Shown here: positions 1 through 8,487 of the stretch, piece by piece
Numbering within the stretch: the stretch's first letter is position 1
Layout of the letters: every line of letters starts with the position of its first letter
DNA from: Geitlerinema sp. S16
Lineage (GTDB): Bacteria; Cyanobacteriota; Cyanobacteriia; Cyanobacteriales; Geitlerinemataceae
DNA: 64,000 nt
Direction: 5' to 3'
Assembly (NCBI GenBank): GCA_011390275.1
Contig: JAABST010000014.1
Location: 29,854-93,853 of the forward strand
Position numbers and translations under genes: made by a program
Notes under the pieces: model-generated
Databases searched by the model: none
Told to the model about the DNA's origin: nothing
Seen by the model: the letters and a program-made list of their open reading frames with translations, nothing else

Positions 1-225
1 TTCCTCGATCGCACCTCCACAACGCGCGACTGGATCGACTGCCTCACACCCAACACCTCCGCGCTACTGATCACCGATGAAAAACGTCAGGAAGAACTCG
101 AACTCCCGCCCGATCGCCTCACTGCCATCAGCGAACACCAACGGTATCGCCTCGCTCGCGTCGAGGCTCCGGCTCAAACCCCGGCTCAAACCTCGCGAAA
201 CTGCGCACAGCCTCACGAACTCTAA
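1..225 (+). CDS. C-terminal fragment of a protein, possibly a family-39-type glycosyltransferase
   Basis: An open frame enters from the left edge in frame 1 and stops at TAA 223-225, leaving 74 residues. The visible part is soluble, with a segment reading LLITDEKRQEELELPPD. Membrane glycosyltransferases of the ArnT/PMT type in cyanobacteria often end in a similar soluble strand-turn segment, which is the only reason for the suggestion. The tail is rich in Pro, Ala, Thr and Gln and carries a short duplication (PAQTPAQT). The frame uses the same GATCG-rich codons as its neighbours, so it is very probably coding; the product name is a weak inference. Confidence 0.5.
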   Translation, partial: FLDRTSTTRDWIDCLTPNTSALLITDEKRQEELELPPDRLTAISEHQRYRLARVEAPAQTPAQTSRNCAQPHEL

Positions 226-605
226 GTGTTAAATTTGATACAGATCCAGATTCCGTCAACTCGCTGTCCCCGGCTTGGCGATCAACTCATCGGCATCCGA
301 CGCTAGTCGTCTCCCTAAGCGTGATCAAAACCCATTAACCTGGGGATCATTAACGTGGGCAGTTTTGCCGAGAATGGGCGATCGCTCCGCAAGCAAAAAT
401 CGTGCAACTCTGGCTTCGGGTCGGCCATCTAGTAATCTGACCTCGCTCAGGCTTGCAACAATTCTTTACGACCGCTACAACTAAAGAACGTAACGAAATA
501 TTAAAAGCGTAAAATCAGAACATAACCATCGCTTGTTTCCCGCCTTGATTGATTGGCTCGATCGCGAGCCACACATCACCCCACCACCGCACCGCAACCG
601 GCCTG
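226..605. other. Intergenic region, no gene seen
   Basis: The stretch between the left-edge gene and the DUF502 gene is 380 bases. It holds a 69-residue reading frame (275-484) with no recognisable motif, low-complexity composition and no ribosome binding site, which I do not accept as a gene. The AT-rich part near 440-520 is the likely promoter region of the downstream gene, but no clear -35/-10 pair stands out. Confidence 0.5.
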
Positions 606-1397
606 ATGACCCAACCTTTTCTCGAACGCATCAAACAAGACCTCAAGAGCGACCTGATTGCGGGTCTGCTCCTGATCATTCCCCTTGCGACCACCATTTG
701 GCTGACGGTCGCCATTTCCCGCTGGGTGATCGAGTTTCTGACCCGCATTCCCAAGCAGCTCAATCCCTTTGATGGCTTCGATCCGCTGCTGGTGGGTGTG
801 TTGAACCTTGTGGTGGGCTTGGCCGTCCCAGTCTTGAGCATCCTGTTGATCGGCCTGATGGCTCGTAATATTGTCGGTCGCTGGCTGTTCGACCTCAGCG
901 AGAATATCGTCCAGGCGATTCCGCTGGCTGGGTCGATTTACAAAACCCTGAAGCAACTGCTGTCAACGCTTCTGAAAGACAGTGGAAATAAATTTCGCCG
1001 GGTGGTGCTGATTGAGTATCCTCGCCAAGGTCTCTGGGCGCTGGCCTTCGTGACGGGAACGATCGCCACGCAAATTCAGGCCAAAGTTGACGCGCCGATG
1101 TTGAGCGTATTTGTGCCGACGACACCCAACCCAACGACGGGCTGGTATGCGATCGTGCCGGAAGACCAAGCGATCGAAGTCGATGTTTCGATCGAGGATG
1201 CGTTCAAGATTTTGATCTCCGGCGGCATTGTCAGTCCGGCGGACACGCCCCAGCGCAGCGAAGCTACGCAGCGCCGCCCAACGCTTGAAAGTCTGCTAGC
1301 GAAAAATAACGGAGTCGAGGTCTCGCGGAACGACGTCCAGTACGGCCTTGAAGAAGCGGTCGCGATCGAAGTTGAAGAGGATCGATCGCCCGTCTAA
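606..1397 (+). CDS. DUF502 family membrane protein
   Basis: A 263-residue protein of the DUF502 family, which is widespread in cyanobacteria and plants (the plant members are called COV-like) and has no established biochemical role. Two hydrophobic segments are visible, near residues 18-40 (GLLLIIPLATTIWL) and 57-82 (VLNLVVGLAVPVLSILLIGL), followed by a soluble domain and an acidic C-terminal tail. Family motifs include a short helix before the first membrane span (RIKQDLKSDLIAG) and the PLAGSIYKTLKQL segment after the second. The ATG at 606 is chosen over an upstream TTG at 549 because homologues begin close to the FLERIKQDLKS segment. It is transcribed convergently with the YaaW-like gene. 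Family call firm, function unknown. Confidence 0.85.
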   Translation: MTQPFLERIKQDLKSDLIAGLLLIIPLATTIWLTVAISRWVIEFLTRIPKQLNPFDGFDPLLVGVLNLVVGLAVPVLSILLIGLMARNIVGRWLFDLSENIVQAIPLAGSIYKTLKQLLSTLLKDSGNKFRRVVLIEYPRQGLWALAFVTGTIATQIQAKVDAPMLSVFVPTTPNPTTGWYAIVPEDQAIEVDVSIEDAFKILISGGIVSPADTPQRSEATQRRPTLESLLAKNNGVEVSRNDVQYGLEEAVAIEVEEDRSPV

Positions 1398-1434
1398 TCC
1401 GGCTTTCTAGAATTCGGATTAATGCAAAACCCGC

Positions 1435-2277
1435 TTACGATGCATACTGCAACACTTCCGATCGCGTGAGGCGAATCTGCGCCAGGGCGAACACCGCCGG
1501 AATAATCCGACCATAGTTTGTGGCGATCGCCCGCCAGCCAATATCCGCAAACAGCCACGCCCAGAGCAACGGACTGACCGCTGCGAATACCGTGCGCGTC
1601 GTGGCATAACGCGCGGTATTGATTGCCATACCCCGTTGCGCCATCTGCATCGCCACGAACCCCTGAAACTGGGTCGCCGCTGCCGCTCCTCCCTTAAGGC
1701 TTTCCTTCGCCAACTGATGCCGCGCAAACTGCACTGCAAACTGTCGCGCGATTTGGTTCAAGACGAGCGGTTTAATCACTGCGCTAACGGCGATCGCGCT
1801 GCTGCCGCCGACCAGCCAGCGCATCGGATCGCGCTGTACGGATAGCGGCAACGGTTGCGCGTAGTCAGATTGGGCGAGAGCCGTTTGAATCCGTTGGGTT
1901 AAGATAGCGCGATCGCTTCCCGGTAAACGTTTCCAGGCTTGGCCGAGAAGGTGCAGGAAAATATCGGTTTCAATGTCCACCGTGTTCGCCGTGTCGGAAT
2001 AGGTCACGTGCAAATACTGGCAAATCCGAATTAAGACATCGCGATAGGACATATCGCGCGTCTGGCCGCGTAGTACAGTCACACCATCGGCGGCGAGATA
2101 GCAAAACCGGGTTTCGAGGTCATCAAGCCAGCGATGTCGGTTGCGGCTTTGGATTTCGATCGGGTGAGGCGTATTGAAATAGTCGAGCGGGTTAAAACGC
2201 GGCTGAAATAATAGCTGCGTCAAATCTTGTAGTTCTTCTTCGGTTGCGAGTTCGAGTGCGGTTCTGAAATCTTCCAC
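1435..2277 (-). CDS. YaaW family protein (UPF0174)
   Basis: About 280 residues, resembling E. coli YaaW. Shared features are the N-terminal DFRTALELATEEELQDL segment, a central YRDVLIRICQYL helix followed by an IETDIFLHLLGQAWKRLP segment, and a C-terminal glycine/alanine-rich region ending in IIPAVFALAQIR, which matches the RVTIPAVLQIA ending of YaaW. The central and C-terminal parts are hydrophobic, so membrane association is possible. The start is uncertain: the frame is open to 2400, but homology begins at a GTG at 2277, preceded by a GGGGAAA stretch, while upstream residues are Ser/Arg-rich and look non-coding. An ATG at 2349 is the alternative. Function of the family is not established. 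Confidence 0.75.
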   Translation of the reverse strand: MEDFRTALELATEEELQDLTQLLFQPRFNPLDYFNTPHPIEIQSRNRHRWLDDLETRFCYLAADGVTVLRGQTRDMSYRDVLIRICQYLHVTYSDTANTVDIETDIFLHLLGQAWKRLPGSDRAILTQRIQTALAQSDYAQPLPLSVQRDPMRWLVGGSSAIAVSAVIKPLVLNQIARQFAVQFARHQLAKESLKGGAAAATQFQGFVAMQMAQRGMAINTARYATTRTVFAAVSPLLWAWLFADIGWRAIATNYGRIIPAVFALAQIRLTRSEVLQYAS

Positions 2278-2803
2278 GCGTATTTCCCCAGGTCGGCTAA
2301 ATCGGCTCGATCGGCTAAATCGGCCACATCTGCATGTTTCCCGACTCATCGTTGATGTTGATCGGATCGATACGCAATCATACGCAATCCATTCAATCAA
2401 GGATTCAGAACGTCTACATTTCGCCCCAGCGATCGTGATTGGATCACGCTTGCCAACGAGCGAATTCGTATCGGCTCGATCGTCGTTCGTATGCAGTCGA
2501 ATTTTAACCTCTTTTTTTTATTGCCTTGCCGCGATCTCCCATCGTTAAAGCCGAACCAATCCTCCGAAAATCATCTGAACATCATCAGGGGAATCGTTCG
2601 AGACATCAAGCGACACGCCTTCTAAGATCTCTACTGCATCCGTTCCAGACCGGCTCTCAAGCTTGAAAAATCACGCAGACCCGTTATCCAACGACCTCAA
2701 CACGGTAGAGTGATCGACGATATCAAACGATATCTAGATCAAGATTTATCTAAACTCTCTCAATTCAATCAACTCCGTCCATTCACTAATCAGGAAATTC
2801 ACC
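2278..2803. other. Intergenic region containing divergent promoters of the yaaW-like gene and rpiA
   Basis: A 526-base spacer between divergent genes. It contains a T-rich run near 2511-2521 and an AT-rich stretch at 2728-2803 that should carry the rpiA promoter. No hairpin, repeat or additional coding frame is convincing. Confidence 0.45.
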
Positions 2804-3511
2804 ATGAGCGCTGATCCCGTTACCGTTATGAAACAGCAAGTCGGCAAAGCGGCTGCCGATCGCGTCAAATCCGGATCGATCGTCGGCCTCGGAACCGGCT
2901 CGACCACGGCCTACGCGATTCAGTACATCGGTGAACGTCTCGCCTCAGGCGATCTGACCGACATTAAAGGCGTCCCGACATCGTTCCAGGCGACCGTATT
3001 GGCCAAAGAATACGGCATCCCCCTAACGACCCTCGACGAAATCGATCACATGGACGTGGCGATCGATGGTGCGGACGAAGTCGATCCCGATAAGCAGCTA
3101 ATCAAAGGCGGCGGCGCAGCCCACACGCGCGAGAAAATTGTTGATTCCCTCGCCGACGAATTTATCATCGTGGTCGATAGCTCAAAGCTGGTCAAGAAGC
3201 TGGGAACGACGTTTTTATTGCCAGTGGAAGTGATCCCCATGGCCGTCACACCTGTGATGCGAGCGATCGAAGCGCTCGGCGGTCAACCGACGTTACGGAT
3301 GGGCGTGAAAAAAGCCGGTCCGGTCGTGACCGACGAGGGTAACTTGGTCGTCGATGTGAAATTTGAGTCGGGAATTGATCATCCCGCCGAACTGGAAAAA
3401 GTATTAAACAATATTCCGGGCGTGCTGGAAAATGGCCTCTTTATCAACGTGGCAGACACCGTCTTGATCGGCGAAATTATCGACGGTCAGCCCTCCGTTC
3501 GGGAAATGTAA
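2804..3511 (+). CDS. rpiA: Ribose-5-phosphate isomerase A
   Basis: A 235-residue cytosolic enzyme that interconverts ribose 5-phosphate and ribulose 5-phosphate in the Calvin-Benson and pentose phosphate pathways. The diagnostic motifs are present in order: the phosphate loop GLGTGSTT (about residues 30-37), the catalytic acidic motif DGADEVD (about 90-96) and [12 protein letters not shown] just after, with the family Lys and Glu in place. Length is normal (E. coli 219). An AGGAAA ribosome binding site lies at 2792-2797, about six bases before the ATG, which fixes the start. It appears to be a single-gene unit with its own promoter in the long upstream spacer; the following methyltransferase is on the same strand. 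Confidence 0.97.
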   Translation: MSADPVTVMKQQVGKAAADRVKSGSIVGLGTGSTTAYAIQYIGERLASGDLTDIKGVPTSFQATVLAKEYGIPLTTLDEIDHMDVAIDGADEVDPDKQLIKGGGAAHTREKIVDSLADEFIIVVDSSKLVKKLGTTFLLPVEVIPMAVTPVMRAIEALGGQPTLRMGVKKAGPVVTDEGNLVVDVKFESGIDHPAELEKVLNNIPGVLENGLFINVADTVLIGEIIDGQPSVREM

Positions 3512-3645
3512 CACTCTGTGTTCTCTCCGCCATCGGGTGATATGAACGAAACGCGCCGCCAGCGGTGATAATCGATTCGTCATTGAGTCCCGATCGGCGT
3601 CCCGTCCGAGGGGCTGATTCCCCGATTATTACGCCCCCCGAATCT

Positions 3646-4518
3646 ATGAATCTCAGCGAACTCGCCCAACAACGACAACACATCATCGATCGCTATGGCG
3701 AGTGGACGAACCACAATTTACGTTTGCCGGACGGCTCCTACACGATCGGCCCCGAACTGCCGAAGGTGATTACCCTGCCCGACGGTAGCCAAACCCAGGA
3801 AAAATCGAACGTTGAAGCCAAGCTACAACGTTTTCTTCAGGCCATTTCTGACCTCTGTGGCGGTGATTTTTCCAGCCTACGCATTCTCGATCTCGCCTGT
3901 CTCGAAGGACTCTACGGTCTCGAATTGGCGATGCAGGGCGCACAGGTGGTCGGGATCGAAGGTCGCGAAAGTAACTTGGCTAAAGCACGGTTTACCGCCG
4001 AGGCTTGGGGGTTAGAGAATATTGAATTTTTCTGCGACGACGTGCGTAATCTTGACCCTGAGACCTATGGCACGTTTGATGTGGTGCTGTGTCTCGGCAT
4101 CTTTTACCATCTCGACGCGCCAGACATCTTTAAATTTATGGCGGATATCCATCGCGTCACGCGACAGATGGCGATCGTGGATACGCACGTCAGCTTTACG
4201 CCGGAGCGATCGTATGACTACGAGGGTCGCACCTATTGGGGACGCGACTACGGCGAGGATCACACCGCGTGGGGGTCGATCGGCAATGAAAAAAGCGCGT
4301 GGCTTACACGGGCATCGCTATTCGAGCTAATGGCTGACGTCGGCTTTAGCTCCGTATATGAGTGTCACCAACCCCTTGTCATGAAATTTGAACAGTTGCG
4401 TCATCGAGGCCAGATTGATCGATCGACCTTCATCGGGCGCAAAGGCACGCCCGTTACGCTGAAATCCACCGCAGAAAGTCATACACGCGAACGCTTTCCC
4501 GAAATCCCTCAAGCCTAA
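3646..4518 (+). CDS. Class I SAM-dependent methyltransferase
   Basis: A 290-residue protein with a Rossmann methyltransferase core. Motif I is ILDLACLEGLYGLELA (about residues 83-98), in which the usual GxGxG is replaced by ACLEGLYG, as in Methyltransf_23-type enzymes. It is followed by an acidic end of strand 2 (VVGIEGRE) and motif IV VVLCLGIFYHL. The N-terminal 70 residues form a separate helical and strand extension. The acceptor is not recognisable; small molecule or lipid is more likely than nucleic acid. The ATG at 3646 is chosen because upstream residues from the alternative start at 3565 look non-coding. It lies 134 bases after rpiA and may be cotranscribed. Confidence 0.8.
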   Translation: MNLSELAQQRQHIIDRYGEWTNHNLRLPDGSYTIGPELPKVITLPDGSQTQEKSNVEAKLQRFLQAISDLCGGDFSSLRILDLACLEGLYGLELAMQGAQVVGIEGRESNLAKARFTAEAWGLENIEFFCDDVRNLDPETYGTFDVVLCLGIFYHLDAPDIFKFMADIHRVTRQMAIVDTHVSFTPERSYDYEGRTYWGRDYGEDHTAWGSIGNEKSAWLTRASLFELMADVGFSSVYECHQPLVMKFEQLRHRGQIDRSTFIGRKGTPVTLKSTAESHTRERFPEIPQA

Positions 4519-4579
4519 GCACTCGCAAACCATGGCTTAATCTGCCGGGATCGACCCTTAATCCGAACCTCGAAGCAAG

Positions 4580-6832
4580 CTACATGAACGGGTTACTCGC
4601 ATCGGTATCATCCCCACCACCTGCGGGGCTGCGAGTCTCTTCCCCGCTGGCTGTTTCAAAGGGATTATCCGGCGCGGGGCTTTCTGGTGTCGGTTCAGGG
4701 GTCGCCGCAGGGGTCGATGTCGGCTTTTTAGGAGCAGCAGCGGACGGCGTGGGGGCGCCACTGAGAGGCGGTGACGTTTGCGCTTTTTGGGTCTTGGACT
4801 TGGCTAAATTTTCGAGATCCGAGAGCAATTCCGCCAACTCATCGTCTTCCTCAAAGACCGATCCCGCTGCTTTGGCTGACTCTTCGGCTGCACGCTGCGG
4901 CCCAAATAGATCATCGAGCTGGGCGGGTTGCTCTTCCTCTGGTGGCGGCGCTGATGCTGAAGTATCGGCAGCTTGAGACACCTTGGGAGCGCCCGTCTGC
5001 GGTGCCGTACTTCCCAAGCTGGGCGGATTCTTGCCTTGGTAGATTTCTGAGCCGATCGCAAAGAGCGCCTGCTGATACTTATCCAGTGCGGCTCGTGCTG
5101 TTTCTAGATCGTCGCTGACCATGACCTCGCGCAGAATCTGACCTTTTTCCTCCACATCAACTTTCATTTCCTCGCGCACCATGTCGGCATTGTGCTTGAG
5201 GGTATCTTCGTAGTTGTAAAACAGCGCTTCGGCCTGGTTGCGTAGCTCGATGAGGGCACGCTGACGAGTATCACGATCGGCGTTGGCTTCCGCCTCCTGA
5301 CGCATTTGTTCAATCTCGCTGGCGCTGAGGCCACCCGTATTTGAGATTTGAATACTCTGAGCGCGGCCAGTGCCTTTATCCCGTGCCGACACGTTCAAAA
5401 TGCCGTTGGCGTCGATCTCGAACGACACCTCGATCTGCGGGATGCCACGCGGTGCGGGCGGAATGCCCATCAGGGTAAAGCTGCCGAGACTCTTGTTGTC
5501 GCTGGCCAAGGCTCGCTCACCCTGGAGAACATGGACTTCCACCGACGTTTGACCGTCCGTCGCGGTCGAAAACATCTGCGATTTGCTCGTCGGAATCGTT
5601 GTATTGCGTTCGATCACTTTCGTGAAAACCTCGCCGAGCGTTTCGATCCCCAGCGAAAGGGGGGTGACATCCAGGAGCAGGACATCTTGAACTTCGCCGC
5701 CCAGCACACCGGCCTGAATGGTGGCTCCCGTCGCGACCGCTTCATCGGGGTTGACTGATCGATCGAGAGTTCGACCGCCAAAATAGTTAGAGATCGCCGC
5801 CTGAACCGCCGGAATTCGGGTTGAGCCGCCGACCAAAATAATCCGATCGATCTCTTCGGGCATTAGACCCGAATCCTGCAACGCGCTTTCCACCGGGCCG
5901 ATCGTGCTATCCACCAAGGACTGCGTCAGCTCCTCGAATTGAGACCGCGTAAAGTCCACCTCTAGATGTTTCGGCCCCGTTTCATCCGCTGTGATAAATG
6001 GCAGATTAATCGACGTGGATTGAGCACCCGACAATTCAATTTTGGCTTTTTCAGCGGCTTCGCGAATCCGCTGCAAAGCCATCTTGTCGCCGGACAGATC
6101 AATATTGGTCTGGCTCGTGAATTCTGACACCAGCCAGCCCAGGACGGCATTGTCAAAGTCATCACCACCAAGGTGATTGTTGCCCGCCGTGGACTTGACT
6201 TCAAAAATACCGTCGCCAAGCTGCATGACGGAAACGTCAAACGTGCCGCCCCCTAGGTCAAAGACCAGGACGGTTTGCTCGGTGTCTTGCTTATCGAGAC
6301 CGTAGGCCAACGCCGCAGAGGTCGGCTCGTTGATGATCCGCAAAACCTCTAGCCCTGCGATCGTACCGGCATCTTTGGTGGCCTGCCGTTGACCATCGGT
6401 AAAGTAGGCCGGAACCGTAATCACCGCTTGAGTGACCGGCTCACTGAGATACGCTTCTGCATCTTGCTTGAGCTTCTGCAAAATCATCGCCGAGATTTCC
6501 TGCGGCGTATGGCGAACGCCGCGAATCTCCACGTCAACCGTATCGTCGCGCCCGAGGATGCAGGTATAGGGAACATGCGATCGCTCGGATTCAGTTTCAT
6601 CCCAACGCCGCCCAATAAAGCGCTTAATGCTGAAAACGGTGTTCTCAGCATTGGTTACAGCCTGACGCTTGGCAAGTTGACCGACGAGTCGATCGCCATT
6701 CTTGCCGAAGCCGACCATACTCGGAGTGGTGCGCCCACCTTCTGAGTTGGCAATCACGACGGGCTTACCACCTTCTAGCACTGCTACGCAGCTATTTGTC
6801 GTGCCGAGGTCGATTCCGATGACTTTGCCCAT
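4580..6832 (-). CDS. dnaK: Hsp70 chaperone DnaK with a long C-terminal tail (dnaK1-type by gene order)
   Basis: A 750-residue Hsp70. The N-terminal ATPase domain begins [15 protein letters not shown] and contains the phosphate-2 motif [13 protein letters not shown] and the adenosine-binding [13 protein letters not shown]. The substrate domain has [13 protein letters not shown], and a helical lid follows. The last roughly 140 residues are disordered: an acidic part ([17 protein letters not shown]) and then a Pro/Thr/Ser-rich tail ending NPFM. Ordinary DnaK has about 635 residues; long tails are known in cyanobacterial DnaK1 and DnaK3, and DnaK3 is thylakoid-associated. The position next to grpE and divergent from pilB matches dnaK1 of Synechocystis as I recall it. 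The start is at M-G-K; upstream codons to 6901 are not part of the family. Confidence 0.95.
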   Translation of the reverse strand: MGKVIGIDLGTTNSCVAVLEGGKPVVIANSEGGRTTPSMVGFGKNGDRLVGQLAKRQAVTNAENTVFSIKRFIGRRWDETESERSHVPYTCILGRDDTVDVEIRGVRHTPQEISAMILQKLKQDAEAYLSEPVTQAVITVPAYFTDGQRQATKDAGTIAGLEVLRIINEPTSAALAYGLDKQDTEQTVLVFDLGGGTFDVSVMQLGDGIFEVKSTAGNNHLGGDDFDNAVLGWLVSEFTSQTNIDLSGDKMALQRIREAAEKAKIELSGAQSTSINLPFITADETGPKHLEVDFTRSQFEELTQSLVDSTIGPVESALQDSGLMPEEIDRIILVGGSTRIPAVQAAISNYFGGRTLDRSVNPDEAVATGATIQAGVLGGEVQDVLLLDVTPLSLGIETLGEVFTKVIERNTTIPTSKSQMFSTATDGQTSVEVHVLQGERALASDNKSLGSFTLMGIPPAPRGIPQIEVSFEIDANGILNVSARDKGTGRAQSIQISNTGGLSASEIEQMRQEAEANADRDTRQRALIELRNQAEALFYNYEDTLKHNADMVREEMKVDVEEKGQILREVMVSDDLETARAALDKYQQALFAIGSEIYQGKNPPSLGSTAPQTGAPKVSQAADTSASAPPPEEEQPAQLDDLFGPQRAAEESAKAAGSVFEEDDELAELLSDLENLAKSKTQKAQTSPPLSGAPTPSAAAPKKPTSTPAATPEPTPESPAPDNPFETASGEETRSPAGGGDDTDASNPFM

Positions 6833-7375
6833 GAGCTTGAATACTGCCTGGGGGGTGAGACTGAAGAGGACATTGTGAGCGAAATTATCCGATCGCGACA
6901 CTTGCTTGCGTGACGATCCTCAATAAAGTCGAAGCGTCAGGGCAGAGGCGCGTGAGCGACCATCAATAAGCTGATTCTAGATTCATACTAGGGCATTCAA
7001 CTCTACCGATTGGGATAAACCTTGCGGAGGTTCCGTAAGGCTCTAGCTATTTATGCTAACCCGAGTATCCCGAATGAGGACGGATTACCGCAAACTCTAT
7101 CCCACAGAGCAAGGCTAATGCCCAGACAAGATATCGATACGAGATGCGAATACAAGCCCATGCAAATCGAAGCAATCTCGAATACTTCTCGCATCGGTTC
7201 GTAACGACAATCCTTAACGAAATCCATTCATGAGCGAGTTAGCTAGATCAAGGCACGGACACGCCTTTGACGGCTCAGTCGAGAAACTGTGAGGCCATGC
7301 TAGAGGGGGTGTCCGTATTGGCCTCCATGAACGACGATGCGGCTTGTGTGACGAGGAAGATAAATCACGCTCGAT
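6833..7375. other. Spacer between grpE and dnaK, no gene seen
   Basis: A 543-base spacer upstream of dnaK and downstream of grpE, both on the minus strand. Short frames at 7022-7204 and 7267-7449 lack motifs and are rejected. Two 8-base arms, ACGGACAC at 7255-7262 and GTGTCCGT at 7309-7316, could pair downstream of grpE. No CIRCE-type operator (TTAGCACTC-N9-GAGTGCTAA) was found, so HrcA control is not supported here. Confidence 0.4.
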
Positions 7376-8095
7376 TTACTCAGAAATCTCACTGTTTGCA
7401 ACTTCAGGAGCTTCGCCCGGTACAAAATCCGGAGCCGTCGCAACTTTGACCATGGCATGACGCAAGACGCGATCGCCCATGACATAACCGCGCATGAGTT
7501 CCTCCAATACAGTTCCATCGGCATGTTCATCCGTTTGCTCACGCATCACCGCCTCATGCAGGTTCGGGTCAAAAATTTCCCCTTCCGGACGCATCGCCGC
7601 AACTCCAAGGCGCTTCAGCGCTTCAACAAGCTGCTTGTACACGCTTTGATAGCTTTTGTGGATGGTCATTTCGCCATCATTTTGCGGCTTGATGTGAGCG
7701 CGGGCTCGCTCAAAGTTATCAACAACGGGCAGTAGCTCCTTAATCGAGTTGCACTTCGACTGCTCCTCCAGGTCTTGCTTTTCTTTTTGAGTCCGTTTGC
7801 GAAAATTCTCAAAATCAGCCGCAAGACGGGTGTACTGCGCCTTAAATTCCTCAAGCTGTGCCTGAGCGATTTCAGCGGTGGTCTTCAGCGCTTCAAGCGC
7901 TTCTAGAGGAGCTTCAGCTTGAGCTTCCTGAGCCGCTTCGGTCGCAGCCTCAGCTTCCGCGACCAGGGGATCGATCGCGTCTTGAACCGGAATCGTATCG
8001 GTATCCATGCCCGCATTGGGTTGCGCTACGTCTGCGCTCGATGCGGCATCCGCTGCCGACGTATCTGCGTCTAGCTGTTTTTCGTCTTCAATCAT
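7376..8095 (-). CDS. grpE: Nucleotide exchange factor GrpE
   Basis: A 239-residue co-chaperone that releases ADP from DnaK. An Ala/Glu-rich N-terminal extension of about 90 residues precedes the long dimerisation helix ([19 protein letters not shown] is the family core) and the C-terminal beta domain with [19 protein letters not shown] and [15 protein letters not shown]. The ATG at 8095 is preferred over the in-frame ATG at 8104 because a GGAAGGA ribosome binding site lies about ten bases before 8095 and would overlap the spacing of the earlier codon. It is upstream of dnaK on the same strand, but a long spacer suggests separate promoters. It diverges from pilB. Confidence 0.95.
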   Translation of the reverse strand: MIEDEKQLDADTSAADAASSADVAQPNAGMDTDTIPVQDAIDPLVAEAEAATEAAQEAQAEAPLEALEALKTTAEIAQAQLEEFKAQYTRLAADFENFRKRTQKEKQDLEEQSKCNSIKELLPVVDNFERARAHIKPQNDGEMTIHKSYQSVYKQLVEALKRLGVAAMRPEGEIFDPNLHEAVMREQTDEHADGTVLEELMRGYVMGDRVLRHAMVKVATAPDFVPGEAPEVANSEISE

Positions 8096-8487
8096 CGTTC
8101 GCATTCCTTCCAGGGGGTGCTGTAGCTACAACGAGATCTTAAAGGCTGACGACAACAAGTGGCGAGGTGAGCCACTAAAGCAAAAGCAATGCCTTGATCT
8201 GGCATCATTTTTTTTGTCCGGCTTGCATCACTCTACGCCGCACAATCATGACCTTCAACATCTTCGATGAGACACGTCTCGGCCTCGATCGAGGCCAAGA
8301 CGTTTAACACCATAACCTAATCAATTATTTAGACGATCGCAGTTGGCCTCAAATCCCAAATAAATTGCGTAGAATTTCGTAAGCTACACTTGAAGACGAG
8401 TGACGAATGCAACCGCTTCACGTTTGTCACAGCAACGCTTGCCATCTGATGCGCCTCGATCGCGACCTACTGCTGCAACCCCTCGCC
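8096..8487. promoter_or_regulatory. Divergent grpE/pilB promoter region with a 30-base palindrome
   Basis: The spacer between grpE and pilB holds a palindrome at 8274-8303. Its core GGCCTCGATCGAGGCC (8281-8296) is a perfect inverted repeat, flanked by ACGTCT and AGACGT arms with a single C/A mismatch on each side. Its place between divergent genes would suit an operator or a bidirectional transcription block. A T-rich run lies near 8208-8217. No specific regulator can be named. Confidence 0.4.

Noticed and set aside
275..484. Open frame of 69 residues after the left-edge gene
   Set aside because: No motif, no ribosome binding site, low-complexity composition.
4584..4976. Plus-strand frame opposite the dnaK tail
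   Set aside because: It is the antisense image of the Pro/Ser/Asp-rich DnaK tail, not an independent protein.
6833..7375. Search for a CIRCE operator upstream of dnaK
   Set aside because: No TTAGCACTC/GAGTGCTAA pair was found on either strand of the spacer.
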